A DNA stretch of 64,000 bases from Lysobacter enzymogenes (GTDB lineage: Bacteria > Pseudomonadota > Gammaproteobacteria > Xanthomonadales > Xanthomonadaceae), in the NCBI RefSeq assembly GCF_017355525.1, contig NZ_CP067395.1:1116001-1180000 (forward strand), read 5' to 3'. The notes beneath the pieces were generated by a model that saw only the letters and a program-made list of their open reading frames with translations, ran no database searches and had not been told where the DNA came from. The number at the start of each line of letters is the position of its first letter. The stretch's first letter is position 1. Positions 49,181 to 59,954 of this stretch are shown here, piece by piece. The translations under genes and the position numbers were made by a program.

Positions 49181-49553
49181 CTCTGGATCCCCGCGTTCGC
49201 GGGGATGACGGCTGGGACAGACGCGGCGAACCTACCTGTCGTCGTTCCCGCGAACGCGGGAATCCAGGGATTCATCGCAGCATGACTCTGAAGTCTCTGG
49301 ATCCCCGCCTTCGCGGGGATGACGGCTGATGAAACCGCGGCCACCCCACCTATCGTCGTTCCCGCGAAGGCGGGAACCCAGGGCTTCATCGCAGCATGAC
49401 TCTGAAGTCTCTGGATCCCCGCGTTCGCGGGGATGACGGCTGATGGAAACGCAGCAAACTCACCTATCGTCGTTCCCGCGAAGGCGGGAACCCAGGGCTT
49501 CATCGCAGCGTGACTCTGAAGTCTCCGGGCCCCCGCCTTCGCGAGGATGACCA
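49181..49553. repeat. Tandem array of 114-bp repeat-B units
   Basis: Units begin CGTCGTTCCCGCGAA at 49240, 49354 and 49468 (spacing exactly 114), the last truncated; a half unit occupies 49181-49239. Each unit holds the same inverted CCCGCG...CGCGGG dyads as the element at 30003. Because 114 = 3 x 38, the array is open on the minus strand and mimics a repeat protein; it is not coding. Confidence 0.88.
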
Positions 49554-49561
49554 CCGATGGA

Positions 49562-49975
49562 TCAGTCGAACCCGCGCCCGTCGTCGGCGCTGTCGCGCGT
49601 GTTCTTCTGCACCGCGATCGCCGCGAACAGGCTCATGCCGTAGGCCATCGCGTAGAAGCCCTTCTCGCTGAAGGCGATCTGCGCGTTCCACAGGCCGACG
49701 AACATCAACGTCAGCGCCGCGATCACCGAGGTCCAGGCCAGGCCGTAGTAGAGGTTGGTGACCGGCAGGCCTTCCATGCGGTCGCGCACCGACTTCTGCA
49801 CCGACACCGCCGAAAACAGGCCGTACAGCAACAGGGTGAAGTAATAGCCCTTTTCGTTGAGCTGCAACCCGGCGTTCCACAAGCCGACCAGATAGGCCAG
49901 CGAGCCGAGCAGGAGCGCGCCCCACGAGGCGCCGACGAAAGCGGCCGAGGGCTTGCGGGATACAGCACGGTTCAT
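49562..49975 (-). CDS. YiaA/YiaB-type inner-membrane protein
   Basis: 137 residues with four membrane segments in two similar halves (SLAYLVGLWNAGLQLNEKGYYF and LTLMFVGLWNAQIAFSEKGFYAM). The GLWNA..L.EKG motif twice is characteristic of the YiaAB domain. Function unknown. It is monocistronic. Confidence 0.88.
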   Translation of the reverse strand: MNRAVSRKPSAAFVGASWGALLLGSLAYLVGLWNAGLQLNEKGYYFTLLLYGLFSAVSVQKSVRDRMEGLPVTNLYYGLAWTSVIAALTLMFVGLWNAQIAFSEKGFYAMAYGMSLFAAIAVQKNTRDSADDGRGFD

Positions 49976-50373
49976 AGCGCTTCCTTGAGTGAGCGGCGGC
50001 CGGCGCTGGCCGGAAAGTCCGCCGTTGCGCGCTGTGCGCGACGGCGGCGGATGCGGGCGTTCCGAGCCCGCGCAGCCACTGTGCCGAGCGCGCCAGGCGC
50101 TGTCATCGGCGATCGCTCAAGTATCGAAAGATGCGACTCGCGGGGGAGTCGTGCGCGCCGTGTCGCGGCGACGGCGCGGGAGAACAAGCGCTGAGGGGCC
50201 TGCCTCTTGAGTCGCCAGCCCTCGAATGGCCGCGCTCTGAGCGGCCGGGCTGCGCGTGGCCGGGCCTCGCGCGGCCGGTGCCGCGCCCTCGCGGCGGCAC
50301 GCCGCCGGGCCGCGCCGCGCGCGCCGCGACGGCGCGCGCGTCCCGGGCCGGAACCTCCGGCCCGGGGCGGCGG

Positions 50374-50559
50374 TCAGCGCGCGGCCTGGACGCCGGCGAC
50401 GGCGGCCTTGGCCGCACCGGCCACGGCCGGCGCGGCGTGCCCGCTCAGGTCGACGTGGATGTTGTCGCCGGGAAAACCCGGGAAGAACGTCGGCTTGCAG
50501 GCGGCGCAGGCCAGCAGCGAAGCGATGGCGGCGTACCGAAGGAAACGATTGGATTTCAT
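50374..50559 (-). CDS. Small lipoprotein
   Basis: 61 residues. Signal peptide with lipobox LLACAAC (Cys about 20), GGAG precedes ATG 50559, and the short mature chain (FFPGFPGDNIHVDLSGH) is otherwise unrecognised. Entirely predicted from signal and RBS. Confidence 0.6.
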   Translation of the reverse strand: MKSNRFLRYAAIASLLACAACKPTFFPGFPGDNIHVDLSGHAAPAVAGAAKAAVAGVQAAR

Positions 50560-51102
50560 GAGCGAGGCTCCATTAGTTATGGCTGGCCGGGCGGCCAGGG
50601 GCTGCGGGGAAACTCGTGCGCGCGCCACGTCCTGTTCCGCGCGAACGACAGTTACTTCATACCCGTCACGGTAGATCCGTAATGACCGCACAGTTACCGC
50701 TCAATAACCGTGCGCCCGCGACGGACCGCGGCGGACATCGCGGCGGCCGAAACCGCCGATTTTCCGCGCCGGCGCCGGTTTGGCGGCGTCGGTGCGGGCT
50801 CCGCGAACGCAGGACGCTACGCCCGGACCGCGCCCTCGCACGGCCCCGGAGCGGCCGGATAACCGGCAGCTCCCTGTCGCAACCTCCCCATCCGCGGCGG
50901 GCGTAATATTATCCGCGCTCGCGCACCGATAATCCTCCCGTGCGGCGAGGATATCCAGGCGCATGCGCCGGAAACCCCCACGCCGGTCGCGAAACAAAAT
51001 CCTCGAACATTCTCCGCGGCGCCCCCGGAGCCGCGGCCGTTCGCGACGGCGCGGGCGATTGTGCATCAAATCCCGCGCCGTGCGAATGTGTCGCCGCCCG
51101 CC
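50560..51102. other. 543-bp intergenic region
   Basis: Nothing convincing was seen: no gene with recognisable features, no repeat copy, no clear terminator. Some A/T-rich spots (around 50690-50710 and 50900-50930) could be promoter parts for the small lipoprotein, but no full promoter was assigned. Confidence 0.5.
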
Positions 51103-52572
51103 TCAGCCGCCGCCGCCCGCGCCGCCGCCGTGAATGCCGCCGCGGGTCAGCGCGGCCGGGTCGAGCAGTTTGCGCAGTTGTTTCTCGCTCAGGCCGCTGT
51201 CCTGCGCCGCGATTTCCAGCACCGGCCGGCCTTCCTTGTAAGCGCGCTTGGCGATCGCCGCGGCTTTTTCGTAGCCGATGATCGGATTCAGCGCGGTGAC
51301 CAGGATCGGATTGCGGTCCAGCGCTTCGCGCACGTGCGCCTCGCGCACCTTGAGCCCGGCGATCGCGCTGTCGGCCAGCAGCGGCATCGCGCGCGCGAGC
51401 AGGCGGATCGAATCGAGCAGGTCGTAGGCGATCAGCGGCAGCATCACGTTGAGCTGGAAATTGCCGCTTTGCCCGGCGATGGTGATCGCGGTGTGGTGGC
51501 CCATGACTTGCGCGCAGACCATCGCCAGCGCTTCGGGAATCACCGGGTTGACCTTGCCCGGCATGATCGAGCTGCCCGGCTGCAGCGCCGGCAGTTCGAT
51601 TTCGCCCAGGCCGGCGAGCGGGCCGGAATTCATCCAGCGCAGGTCGTTGGCGATCTTGGTCAACGCCACCGCCAGCGCGCTGAGCTGGCCGGACAGTTCG
51701 ACCGCGTCGTCCTGCGCGGCCAGGCCCTCGAACTTGTCGGCGGCCGATTCGAAGCGCACCCCGCCGGCGACGCTGAGCGCCTTGGCCACGGCCTTGCCGA
51801 AGCGCGGATCGGCGTTGATGCCGGTGCCGATCGCGGTGCCGCCGATCGGCAGCCGGCGCAGCCGCTTGAGCGCGTCCTCGATGCGCTGCTGGGCCGAATC
51901 CAGCTGCGCGGCCCAGGCGCCGAACTCCTGGCCGAAGGTCAGCGGCATCGCATCCATCAGATGGGTGCGGCCGGTCTTGACCGTCTTGCCGAGTTCCTTG
52001 GCCCGGCGCTCGATGGTCTTGCGCAGGTGCTTGAGCGCCGGCAGCAGGCTTTCGTGCACGGCCAGCGCGGCCGACACCCGGATCGCGGTGGGAACGACGT
52101 CGTTGGAACTCTGGCCGAGGTTGACGTGATCGTTGGGGTGGATCGCGTGCTTGCCCGCGCGCGTGGCCAGGGTCGCGATCACCTCGTTGGCGTTCATGTT
52201 GCTCGAGGTGCCCGAACCGGTCTGATAGACGTCGATCGGGAACTGCGCGTCATGGCCGCCGTCGGCGACCGCGCGCGCGGCCGCGGCGATGGCCTGCGCC
52301 GCGCCCGGATCGAGCAGGCCGAAGCCGCCGTTGGCCTGGGCCGCGGCGGCCTTGATCAGGGCCAGGGCGCGGATGAACTCGCGCGGCATCGGCTGCCCGG
52401 AAATCGGGAAGTTCTGCACCGCGCGCTGGGTCTGCGCGCCCCACAGCGCCGCGGCGGGAACGCTGAGTTCGCCCATGCTGTCGTGTTCGAGGCGGAAACC
52501 CGCGGCCGCGCCGCCGGTCTTGCCGGCCGCCGCGCGTTCGCCGCGGGCCGGGGTCTTGCGTTTGCTCGCCAT
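51103..52572 (-). CDS. fumC: Fumarate hydratase, class II
   Basis: 489 residues. FRLEHDSMGELSVPA, YQTGSGTSSNMNANEV, GRTHLMDAMPLTFGQE and the signature GSSIMPGKVNP identify a class II fumarase, the iron-independent enzyme that converts fumarate to malate. Residues 1-25 are an extra K/A/R/G-rich extension and the C-terminus ends in a run of glycines. ATG 52572 gives the shortest frame that keeps the conserved start. Confidence 0.95.
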   Translation of the reverse strand: MASKRKTPARGERAAAGKTGGAAAGFRLEHDSMGELSVPAAALWGAQTQRAVQNFPISGQPMPREFIRALALIKAAAAQANGGFGLLDPGAAQAIAAAARAVADGGHDAQFPIDVYQTGSGTSSNMNANEVIATLATRAGKHAIHPNDHVNLGQSSNDVVPTAIRVSAALAVHESLLPALKHLRKTIERRAKELGKTVKTGRTHLMDAMPLTFGQEFGAWAAQLDSAQQRIEDALKRLRRLPIGGTAIGTGINADPRFGKAVAKALSVAGGVRFESAADKFEGLAAQDDAVELSGQLSALAVALTKIANDLRWMNSGPLAGLGEIELPALQPGSSIMPGKVNPVIPEALAMVCAQVMGHHTAITIAGQSGNFQLNVMLPLIAYDLLDSIRLLARAMPLLADSAIAGLKVREAHVREALDRNPILVTALNPIIGYEKAAAIAKRAYKEGRPVLEIAAQDSGLSEKQLRKLLDPAALTRGGIHGGGAGGGG

Positions 52573-52709
52573 TGCCAACTCCGTTGAGTCGTAGGGGAAG
52601 CGCGCGGTGTCTGCCCGCGCGCGCTGTGATCGGGTCGGCCGCGCCGCGGCTGAAGGCCGGTGCGGGCGTGGCGACCGTGCTGGCTGGACTACGCTGGCGG
52701 CGCTCATGA

Positions 52710-54314
<1,605 letters not shown>

Positions 54315-54355
54315 TCGCGGCGCGTTGCTGCGGGTGATTGCGCCGTAGTTTTATT

Positions 54356-54538
54356 GTCGCGGTCGCGGCTTGCGCCGCTCCTACAGTCGTTGCGTTTTCT
54401 TCCTGTAGGAGCGGCGCGAGCCGCGACCGCGAATCCGCGACGGCGACGAACGCCGCTTCGCGACCGGGATTAACGGCTGCGACGAGGTTTTCGCCGCAAT
54501 CGCAGTGTCGCGGTCGCGGCTTGCGCCGCTCCTACAGG
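54356..54538. repeat. Cluster of three REP copies, family A
   Basis: Inverted copy 54357-54387, plus copy 54402-54432, and a further inverted copy 54507-54538, all between purB and the beta-lactamase gene. Confidence 0.85.
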
Positions 54539-54652
54539 AGTTGCGATGCGGCGACGTAAAAATCCAGCTTTGCGCAGCCACGATTTCTTTTTGAACCGCG
54601 CCGCATGCGAATCCGGGATAGTGACGGCCACTCTCCCGCAAGGATTCCGCGC

Positions 54653-55585
54653 ATGCGTTTGCCCTCCGCTTTGCTGGCCGTCTCGATCGCTTCATCGCTG
54701 CTCGCCGCGTGCGCGAACGCGCCCCATCGCGACGGCGCGGCGACGGCCGGCGCCGACGCCGCCGCGCCCTGCCCCGCCAAGCCGAACTGGGACGATCCGA
54801 CCCCGCCGCGCCGCATCTACGGCAACACCTGGTACGTCGGCACCTGCGCGATCAGCGCGATCCTGATCACCTCCGACGCCGGCCACATCCTCATCGACGG
54901 CGTCACCGACACCGCCGCGCCGACCATCGAGGCCAACATCCGCGCGCTCGGCTTCGATCCCGGGCAGATCCGCTACATCCTCAATTCGCACGAGCATATC
55001 GACCACGCCGGCGGCATCGCCCGTCTCGCGCGCGACACCGGCGCGCGCGTCGTCGCGCGCGAGCCCGCGGCGACCGCGCTGGAGCGCGGCAAGGCCGACC
55101 GCGGCGATCCGCAGTTCCTGACCGTGCCGGCTTTTCCGCCGGTGTCCGCGGTGCAGCGCATCGGCGACGGCGAAACGCTGGAACTCGGCGCGCTGCGGCT
55201 GACCGCGCACGCGACGCCCGGGCATACCGCCGGCGCGACCAGTTGGAGCTGGCGCTCCTGCGACGAGGCCGGCGCGTGCCGCGACGTGGTCTACGCCGAC
55301 AGCCTCACGCCGTTCAGCGACAAGGTCTACCGCTACAGCGACGACGCCGCGCATCCGGGCGCGCTGGCGGCGTTCCGCCGCAGCATCGACACCATCGCCG
55401 CGCTGCCGTGCGAGATCGTGCTGAGCCCGCACCCGGGCGCCAGCGACATGTTCGAACGCATGGGGCCGCAGGCGAGCCGGCCGCTGGTCGATGCCGGCGG
55501 TTGCCGCGCGTATGCGGCCGCCGGCGCGGCCAAGCTCGATGCGCGGCTGCAAGAGGAGCGGGCCAAGCCGGCGCCGGCGCGCTGA
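54653..55585 (+). CDS. Subclass B3 metallo-beta-lactamase-like lipoprotein
   Basis: 310 residues. Signal peptide with lipobox LLAAC (Cys20). The metal ligands are HEHIDH (H113, H115, D117, H118), H191 in TPGHTAGATSW and H260 in SPHPGASDM, matching the B3 subclass (HxHxDH). Cys203 and Cys209 could form the B3-type disulfide. It probably hydrolyses beta-lactams in the periplasm; activity is not tested. AAGGA precedes ATG 54653. It stands alone. Confidence 0.88.
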   Translation: MRLPSALLAVSIASSLLAACANAPHRDGAATAGADAAAPCPAKPNWDDPTPPRRIYGNTWYVGTCAISAILITSDAGHILIDGVTDTAAPTIEANIRALGFDPGQIRYILNSHEHIDHAGGIARLARDTGARVVAREPAATALERGKADRGDPQFLTVPAFPPVSAVQRIGDGETLELGALRLTAHATPGHTAGATSWSWRSCDEAGACRDVVYADSLTPFSDKVYRYSDDAAHPGALAAFRRSIDTIAALPCEIVLSPHPGASDMFERMGPQASRPLVDAGGCRAYAAAGAAKLDARLQEERAKPAPAR

Positions 55586-55603
55586 GGCGCGCCGGCATTG
55601 GTT

Positions 55604-55876
55604 GTTGGGGGAAGGACTTCAGCCCCCCGCACTCTGCGGCCCGATCCCCGCGCCCCGGGCAAAAGCGTCGGTACCGAAGTCCCTCCTGCATCGAACGCCG
55701 CCGCTTGACCCCCTCTCCCGCTAGTGGGGTGAGGGGCTGCGCTTGCGAGCCATTGGCTCGCGCAGCACCGAACGCCCGAACGCTATGCGTTCGGGCCGGG
55801 GCGGGATTGGGGTGAGGGCATGCGCAGCCCTCCTCCGCCCCTTCGGGGCACCTTCTCCCGCGAGCGGGACAAGAGA
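55604..55876. repeat. Composite of repeat families D and C
   Basis: 55604-55686 is an inverted GGACTTCAG...CGAAGTCC element related to 58860-58943. 55708-55876 repeats the CCCCTCTCCCGC and CCGCCCCTTCGGGGCACC parts of 13127-13238, with different sequence between. Together they fill the gap between the beta-lactamase and VOC genes. Confidence 0.7.
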
Positions 55877-55965
55877 CAGCAGGCATTGCCGCTTTCACAT
55901 CGCCGCCCACACCGCCTTAGCACTCGCCCCCGCACACTGCCCGCCTCCGTCCGCAGAGCGCCGCG

Positions 55966-56364
55966 ATGCACCTGCTCATCAACATCGACGTCCCCGACCT
56001 CGACGCCGCGCTGGCGTTCTACACCCGCGCGTTCGGCCTGCACGTCGGCCGCCGCATCGGCGGCGATGCGATCGAACTGCTCGGTGCGGCGGCGCCGTTC
56101 TATCTGCTGCACAAGCCCGAGGGCTCGCTCGGCGCCGGCCAGCAGGCGCGCGGCTATGCCCGGCACTGGACGCCGCTGCACCTGGATGTCGTGGTCGACG
56201 ACCTCGACGCCGCCCTGGCCAGCGCGCTGGCCGCCGGCGCGCGCCAGGAAGGCGAGGCGCGCAAGGCCAGCTGGGGCCGGATCGTGCAGTTGTCGGATCC
56301 GTTCGGCCACGGCTGGTGCCTGCTGCAATTCCTCGGCCGCGGCTACGACGAAATCGCCGGGTGA
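55966..56364 (+). CDS. VOC/glyoxalase-type protein
   Basis: 132 residues. NIDVPDLDAALAFYTRAFGL, TPLHLDVVVDDLDAALASALAAGA and WGRIVQLSDPFGHGWCLLQF are the paired beta-alpha-beta units of the vicinal oxygen chelate superfamily (GLOD4, bleomycin resistance, dioxygenases). The substrate is not known. Start ATG 55966. Confidence 0.88.
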   Translation: MHLLINIDVPDLDAALAFYTRAFGLHVGRRIGGDAIELLGAAAPFYLLHKPEGSLGAGQQARGYARHWTPLHLDVVVDDLDAALASALAAGARQEGEARKASWGRIVQLSDPFGHGWCLLQFLGRGYDEIAG

Positions 56365-56547
56365 ACCCGGCGCGCCGGCGGCGCCGTCGCAACCGGCGGG
56401 AGACGTGCGAACTGGGTCTCAACGCGGACGCTGTCCCTACAACGAAGACGGCCGAACCCGCGCTGCGGGCGCCACGCCCGCGCCGCCCGTGCGCGCAATG
56501 AGCGACAATGACCGTCCTCTCCGCGCCCGCTGCAACGCCGCATCGCC

Positions 56548-57834
56548 ATGGCCACCCGCAAGCCCGACCCCGCCGCCCGCAAGCCCGCCCGCAAGTCCAA
56601 CCAGCACGCCGCTGCGGTCATCGAGATCGATGCCGCCGCGCGTCCGCCGCTGGGCATGCCGCCGCAGACCTTCCTGCAGCGGTACTGGCAAAAACGCCCG
56701 CTGCTGATCCGTAACGCTTTCCCGGGCCTGCAGTCTCCGCTGCAGCCCGAAGACCTGGCCGGCCTGGCCTGCGAGGAAGGCGCGCTGGCGCGGCTGATCC
56801 AGCACGACCGCGCGCGCGATCACTACTCGGTGCGGCACGGGCCGTTCGCCGAATCCGATTTTCCCGGGCTGCCGCGGCAGGACTGGACGCTGTTGGTGCA
56901 GGACGTGGACAAGTGGGACGCCGACGTCGCCGCATTGCTGCCGGCGTTCGCGTTCCTGCCGCGCTGGCGCATCGACGACATCATGGTGTCGTTCGCCGCG
57001 CCGGGCGGTTCGGTCGGCGCCCACGTCGATCAGTACGACGTGTTCCTGTTGCAGGCCCAGGGCCACCGGCGCTGGCAGATCGACGCGCGTCCGAACCCGC
57101 CGCAAGGCTTCCGCGCCGACGCCGAGCTCAAGCTGCTGCGCGAATTCGAACCCAGCCACGAATGGGTGCTCGGCCCCGGCGACATGCTGTATCTGCCGCC
57201 CGGCGTGCCCCACCACGGCGTCGCCGAGGACGCCTGCCTGACCTTCTCGGTCGGCATGCGCGCGCCGTCGGCGGCCGAGCTGATGGGCGACTACATCGAC
57301 ACCCTCGCCGCCGACGCCGACGAGGCGCTGCGCTACGCCGATCCGGATCTGGCCGCGCCGCGCGATCCCAACGAGATCGACGCGGCGGCGATGGAACGCG
57401 TGGTCCAGGGCTTGAACGCGTTGCGCATGAACGACCCCGACCGGCTCGGCGACTGGTTCGGCCGCTTCATCACCGTCTACCGCGCCGCCGGCGAAGTCTC
57501 CGCGGGCGGCGCGCCGGCGCCGTCGCGGATCGAACTCGAATTCGCCCTGCAGCACGGCGCGACGCTGTGGCGGCATCCGTGGTCGCGCATGGCCTGGCGC
57601 CGCGCGCACGCCAAGGGCCGCGCCGCGCGCCTGTACGTGAGCGGCCAGGAGTACGCGCTGGCGGCCAAGGACGCGCAGGCGCTGGCGGCCGCGGCCGAGC
57701 TCGATCTGGCCGCGTATTCGGCGCTGTCCGACGCCGGCCGCGCCTGCGTGCTGGAACTGGTCGCCGGCGGCCACTACCGGCTCGGCCACGACGACGAGGA
57801 CGAATCCGAAACCTTCGGAGACGAAGAAGAATGA
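56548..57834 (+). CDS. roxA: Ribosomal protein uL16 3-hydroxylase (2-oxoglutarate oxygenase)
   Basis: 428 residues. Cupin/JmjC-type dioxygenase with iron ligands H159 and D161 (AHVDQYDVFLLQ) and H222/223 (PPGVPHHG), plus the family start PQTFLQRYWQKRPLLIRNAFPG. It matches RoxA/YcfD, which hydroxylates an arginine of ribosomal protein L16. The first 30 residues are a basic extension. ATGA overlaps the start of the GNAT gene. Confidence 0.92.
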   Translation: MATRKPDPAARKPARKSNQHAAAVIEIDAAARPPLGMPPQTFLQRYWQKRPLLIRNAFPGLQSPLQPEDLAGLACEEGALARLIQHDRARDHYSVRHGPFAESDFPGLPRQDWTLLVQDVDKWDADVAALLPAFAFLPRWRIDDIMVSFAAPGGSVGAHVDQYDVFLLQAQGHRRWQIDARPNPPQGFRADAELKLLREFEPSHEWVLGPGDMLYLPPGVPHHGVAEDACLTFSVGMRAPSAAELMGDYIDTLAADADEALRYADPDLAAPRDPNEIDAAAMERVVQGLNALRMNDPDRLGDWFGRFITVYRAAGEVSAGGAPAPSRIELEFALQHGATLWRHPWSRMAWRRAHAKGRAARLYVSGQEYALAAKDAQALAAAAELDLAAYSALSDAGRACVLELVAGGHYRLGHDDEDESETFGDEEE

Positions 57835-58757
57835 GCGCCGCCGCGCCGGACCCGGGCCCGTACCGCGTCGTCGCGGTCGAGGATTACGCCGCCGCCCTGC
57901 CCGCGCTGCGCGCGGTGCGCGAGGCGGTGTTCGTGCGCGAACAGAACGTGCCGCTGGAGCTCGAGCGCGACGCCGAAGGCGACCCGCTATGCCAGCACGT
58001 GCTCGCGTTCGACGCCGACGGCGCGCCGATCGGCACCGGCCGGCTGACCCCGGACCGGCGCATCGGGCGCATGGCGGTGCTGGCCTCGTGGCGCGGCCGC
58101 GGGGTCGGCGAGGCCTTGCTGGCGGCGCTGGTCGAACGCGCGCGAGCGCTGGGCTGGCGCGAGCTCTCGCTGCACAGCCAGGCCAGCGCGATCGAGTTTT
58201 ATGCCCGCCAGGGTTTTCTGCCGTTCGGGCCGCGCTTTTTCGAAGCCGGCGGGATCGAGCATCTGGCGATGTACCGCCTGCTCGGCGCGGCCAATCCGGT
58301 CGACGGCCGCGAAGCCGCGGCGGCGGCGCTGAGCGGCCTGCTCGCCCACGCCGGCCGCAGCCTGTGGATCTGCAGCCGCGATCTCGACCCGGGCCTGCTC
58401 GACCGCGCCGCGACGATCGCCGCGCTGCGCCGTTTCGCCGTCGGCGGCGGCCAGGTGCGGGTGCTGCTGCACGACCCGGCCGCGCCGCAGCGCGCGCTGG
58501 CGCCGCTGATCGGGCTGGCCCAGCGCCTGCCGACCGCGTTCGAGTTCCGCGCGATCGAGGAAACCGTCGACCAGAACGATCCGGCGGCTTATTGCGTCAA
58601 CGACCGCGACGGCTGGTATTACCGCCCGCTCGGCCACCGTTTCGACGGCGAGACCCGCCTCGACGGCGGCCCGCGCGCGCGCCAGCTGCGCGCCCGGTTC
58701 GAACCGGTGTGGGAGCGGGCGCGGCCGTGCACGGAGTTCCGCGCGCTGGGGATCTGA
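57831..58757 (+). CDS. GNAT acetyltransferase with an extra C-terminal domain
   Basis: 308 residues. Residues 1-150 are a GNAT domain (ALRAVREAVFVREQNVPLELE, RMAVLASWRGRGVGEALLAAL, QASAIEFYARQGFLPFGP). Residues 160-308 are another domain, not identified, with SLWICSRDLDPGLLDRAATIAAL and QVRVLLHDPAAPQ that recall phospholipase-D-like folds. It is coupled to roxA by ATGA, so it may act on the same substrate group (translation factors or ribosome). Confidence 0.85.
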   Translation: MSAAAPDPGPYRVVAVEDYAAALPALRAVREAVFVREQNVPLELERDAEGDPLCQHVLAFDADGAPIGTGRLTPDRRIGRMAVLASWRGRGVGEALLAALVERARALGWRELSLHSQASAIEFYARQGFLPFGPRFFEAGGIEHLAMYRLLGAANPVDGREAAAAALSGLLAHAGRSLWICSRDLDPGLLDRAATIAALRRFAVGGGQVRVLLHDPAAPQRALAPLIGLAQRLPTAFEFRAIEETVDQNDPAAYCVNDRDGWYYRPLGHRFDGETRLDGGPRARQLRARFEPVWERARPCTEFRALGI

Positions 58758-58859
58758 GCGCGAATCGGGGTTTTCTGCGCGCGGGGCGGCTTTTAAAGAA
58801 ACCCTGCGCTGGAAGAACCTTGTTTCTGCCAGAGGGCTTGTCCGCTGAGGCGCAATTTT

Positions 58860-58943
58860 GTGGGACGGACTTGAGTCCCGACGTTTTCCGATCAAGTCGC
58901 TGCGATCGGCGAGAAAGGCGTCGGGACTGAAGCCGCCCCCCAC
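58860..58943. repeat. Inverted repeat, family D
   Basis: Arms GTGGGACGGACTTGAGTCCC and (inverted) GGGACTGAAGCCGCCCCCCAC flank a centre that itself contains CGATC...GATCG. A degenerate relative is at 55604-55686. Confidence 0.7.
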
Positions 58944-59003
58944 ACAAGGCCCGCATGCAAACGGGCCGTCGCCAAGCAAACACTCTGCAAAGCCCCGCGC
59001 GGA

Positions 59004-59474
59004 TCACTCCCCGCAGGCCCGCACGACCTTGGTCTTCCCGCCCGGCGCCAGATCGAAGCGGCACACGACCTTGACCCGGCTGTCGTACGTCGCCACCCCG
59101 CGCAACTCGACCCGCACGCCGGCCGCGCTCGCGGCCAGCTTCGGCGGGTCCAGCGAATACAGCCCGGGCGCGACCAGCTCGGCCTCGTGCACGATCCGGG
59201 CCTGCCCGTCCTCGCCGCCGTCGGCCTTCCACTGCGCCAGCACCCGGGTCGAGACGTGCTCGTAGCCCTGGCTGGCCGCGACCACGCGATAGGTCCCCTG
59301 CGCGCCTTCGGCGCCCACCGTCTCGCTCCAGCGGCCGGCCTGGACCACCGCGTCCACGTTCGGATCCACCGCCGGCGCGGCGCTGTCCGCGGCCCGGGCC
59401 GCGCCCGCCGCGGCGAGCGTCAGGCCCACCGCCCACGACACCCACGCCGCTCCCGCCTTGTTCGCTTCCGCCAT
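59004..59474 (-). CDS. Hypothetical secreted protein
   Basis: 156 residues from ATG 59474, with a signal peptide (about 10-29, AVGLTLAAAGAARA). The mature part is strand-rich (GTYRVVAASQGYEHVSTRVLAQW, GLYSLDPPKLAASAAGV, YDSRVKVVCRFDLAPGGKTKVV) with two cysteines that could pair. It is not recognised. A heptamer tandem repeat lies 69 bases upstream of its start codon. Confidence 0.7.
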   Translation of the reverse strand: MAEANKAGAAWVSWAVGLTLAAAGAARAADSAAPAVDPNVDAVVQAGRWSETVGAEGAQGTYRVVAASQGYEHVSTRVLAQWKADGGEDGQARIVHEAELVAPGLYSLDPPKLAASAAGVRVELRGVATYDSRVKVVCRFDLAPGGKTKVVRACGE

Positions 59475-59542
59475 CGCCGCCTCCCTGAGTCGTCCGGTCG
59501 GGGCCGGCGCGCCGCACTTCGCGCCCGGCCCCGAGTTCCAGG

Positions 59543-59577
59543 TCCTGAGTCCTGAGTCCTGAGTCCTGAGTCCTGAG
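59543..59577. repeat. Heptanucleotide repeat TCCTGAG x5
   Basis: Five perfect tandem copies, 69-103 bases upstream of the hypothetical gene's start on the minus strand. As the repeat unit is 7, changes in copy number would shift spacing of any promoter there. Confidence 0.85.
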
Positions 59578-59868
59578 CGCCAGCCTAGCGACCCGCCACC
59601 GTCGCGCACAATCCGCGCCGCCGCGACGCTGAAAGCGATTCCAGCCGCGCCGCGCGTCTGCCGCCTGAGCGCGGCCTAAACCGCGACCCTTGCCGCAACG
59701 CGCTTGAAAGCCGCCGCCGCAACCCAAGACATTAGCGGCGCGCGGCGCGGGAAATACCGCCTTGCCGGAACGGTCGGCTCGACGGTCCGGCCCGGGCCGG
59801 CGCCGGAAATCGAACCAAAACCGCCACATAGACGTAAGTAGTTATGCCTTTGCGCTTAACACTGCCGC

Positions 59869-59874
59869 TATAAT
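59869..59874 (+). promoter_or_regulatory. Candidate -10 box of the suc operon
   Basis: TATAAT, 81 bases upstream of the sucA start codon. The -35 region is not convincing (the best match, TATGCC at 59844-59849, is 19 bases away), so an activator may be needed or the promoter is elsewhere. Confidence 0.45.
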
Positions 59875-59954
59875 TCCGAGCCTTGTCTGCGCCCGGCGCC
59901 TTGCGCGCGCGCGCCGACCCCTCTCCCGTCCCCTAGAGTTTCCCGATAGCCATC

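Larger units (their letters stand above)
59475..59954. other. 480-bp intergenic region with sucA promoter candidate
   Basis: Holds the TCCTGAG repeat and, near sucA, a perfect TATAAT box. Besides these nothing was recognised. Confidence 0.55.

Noticed and set aside
49181..49553. CRISPR array
   Set aside because: The units are long, contiguous and near-identical with no separate spacers, and no cas gene is near.
48847..49554. Minus-strand frame with 38-residue repeats
   Set aside because: The repeats are the 114-bp non-coding array; the remaining part is antisense to the DUF2884 gene.
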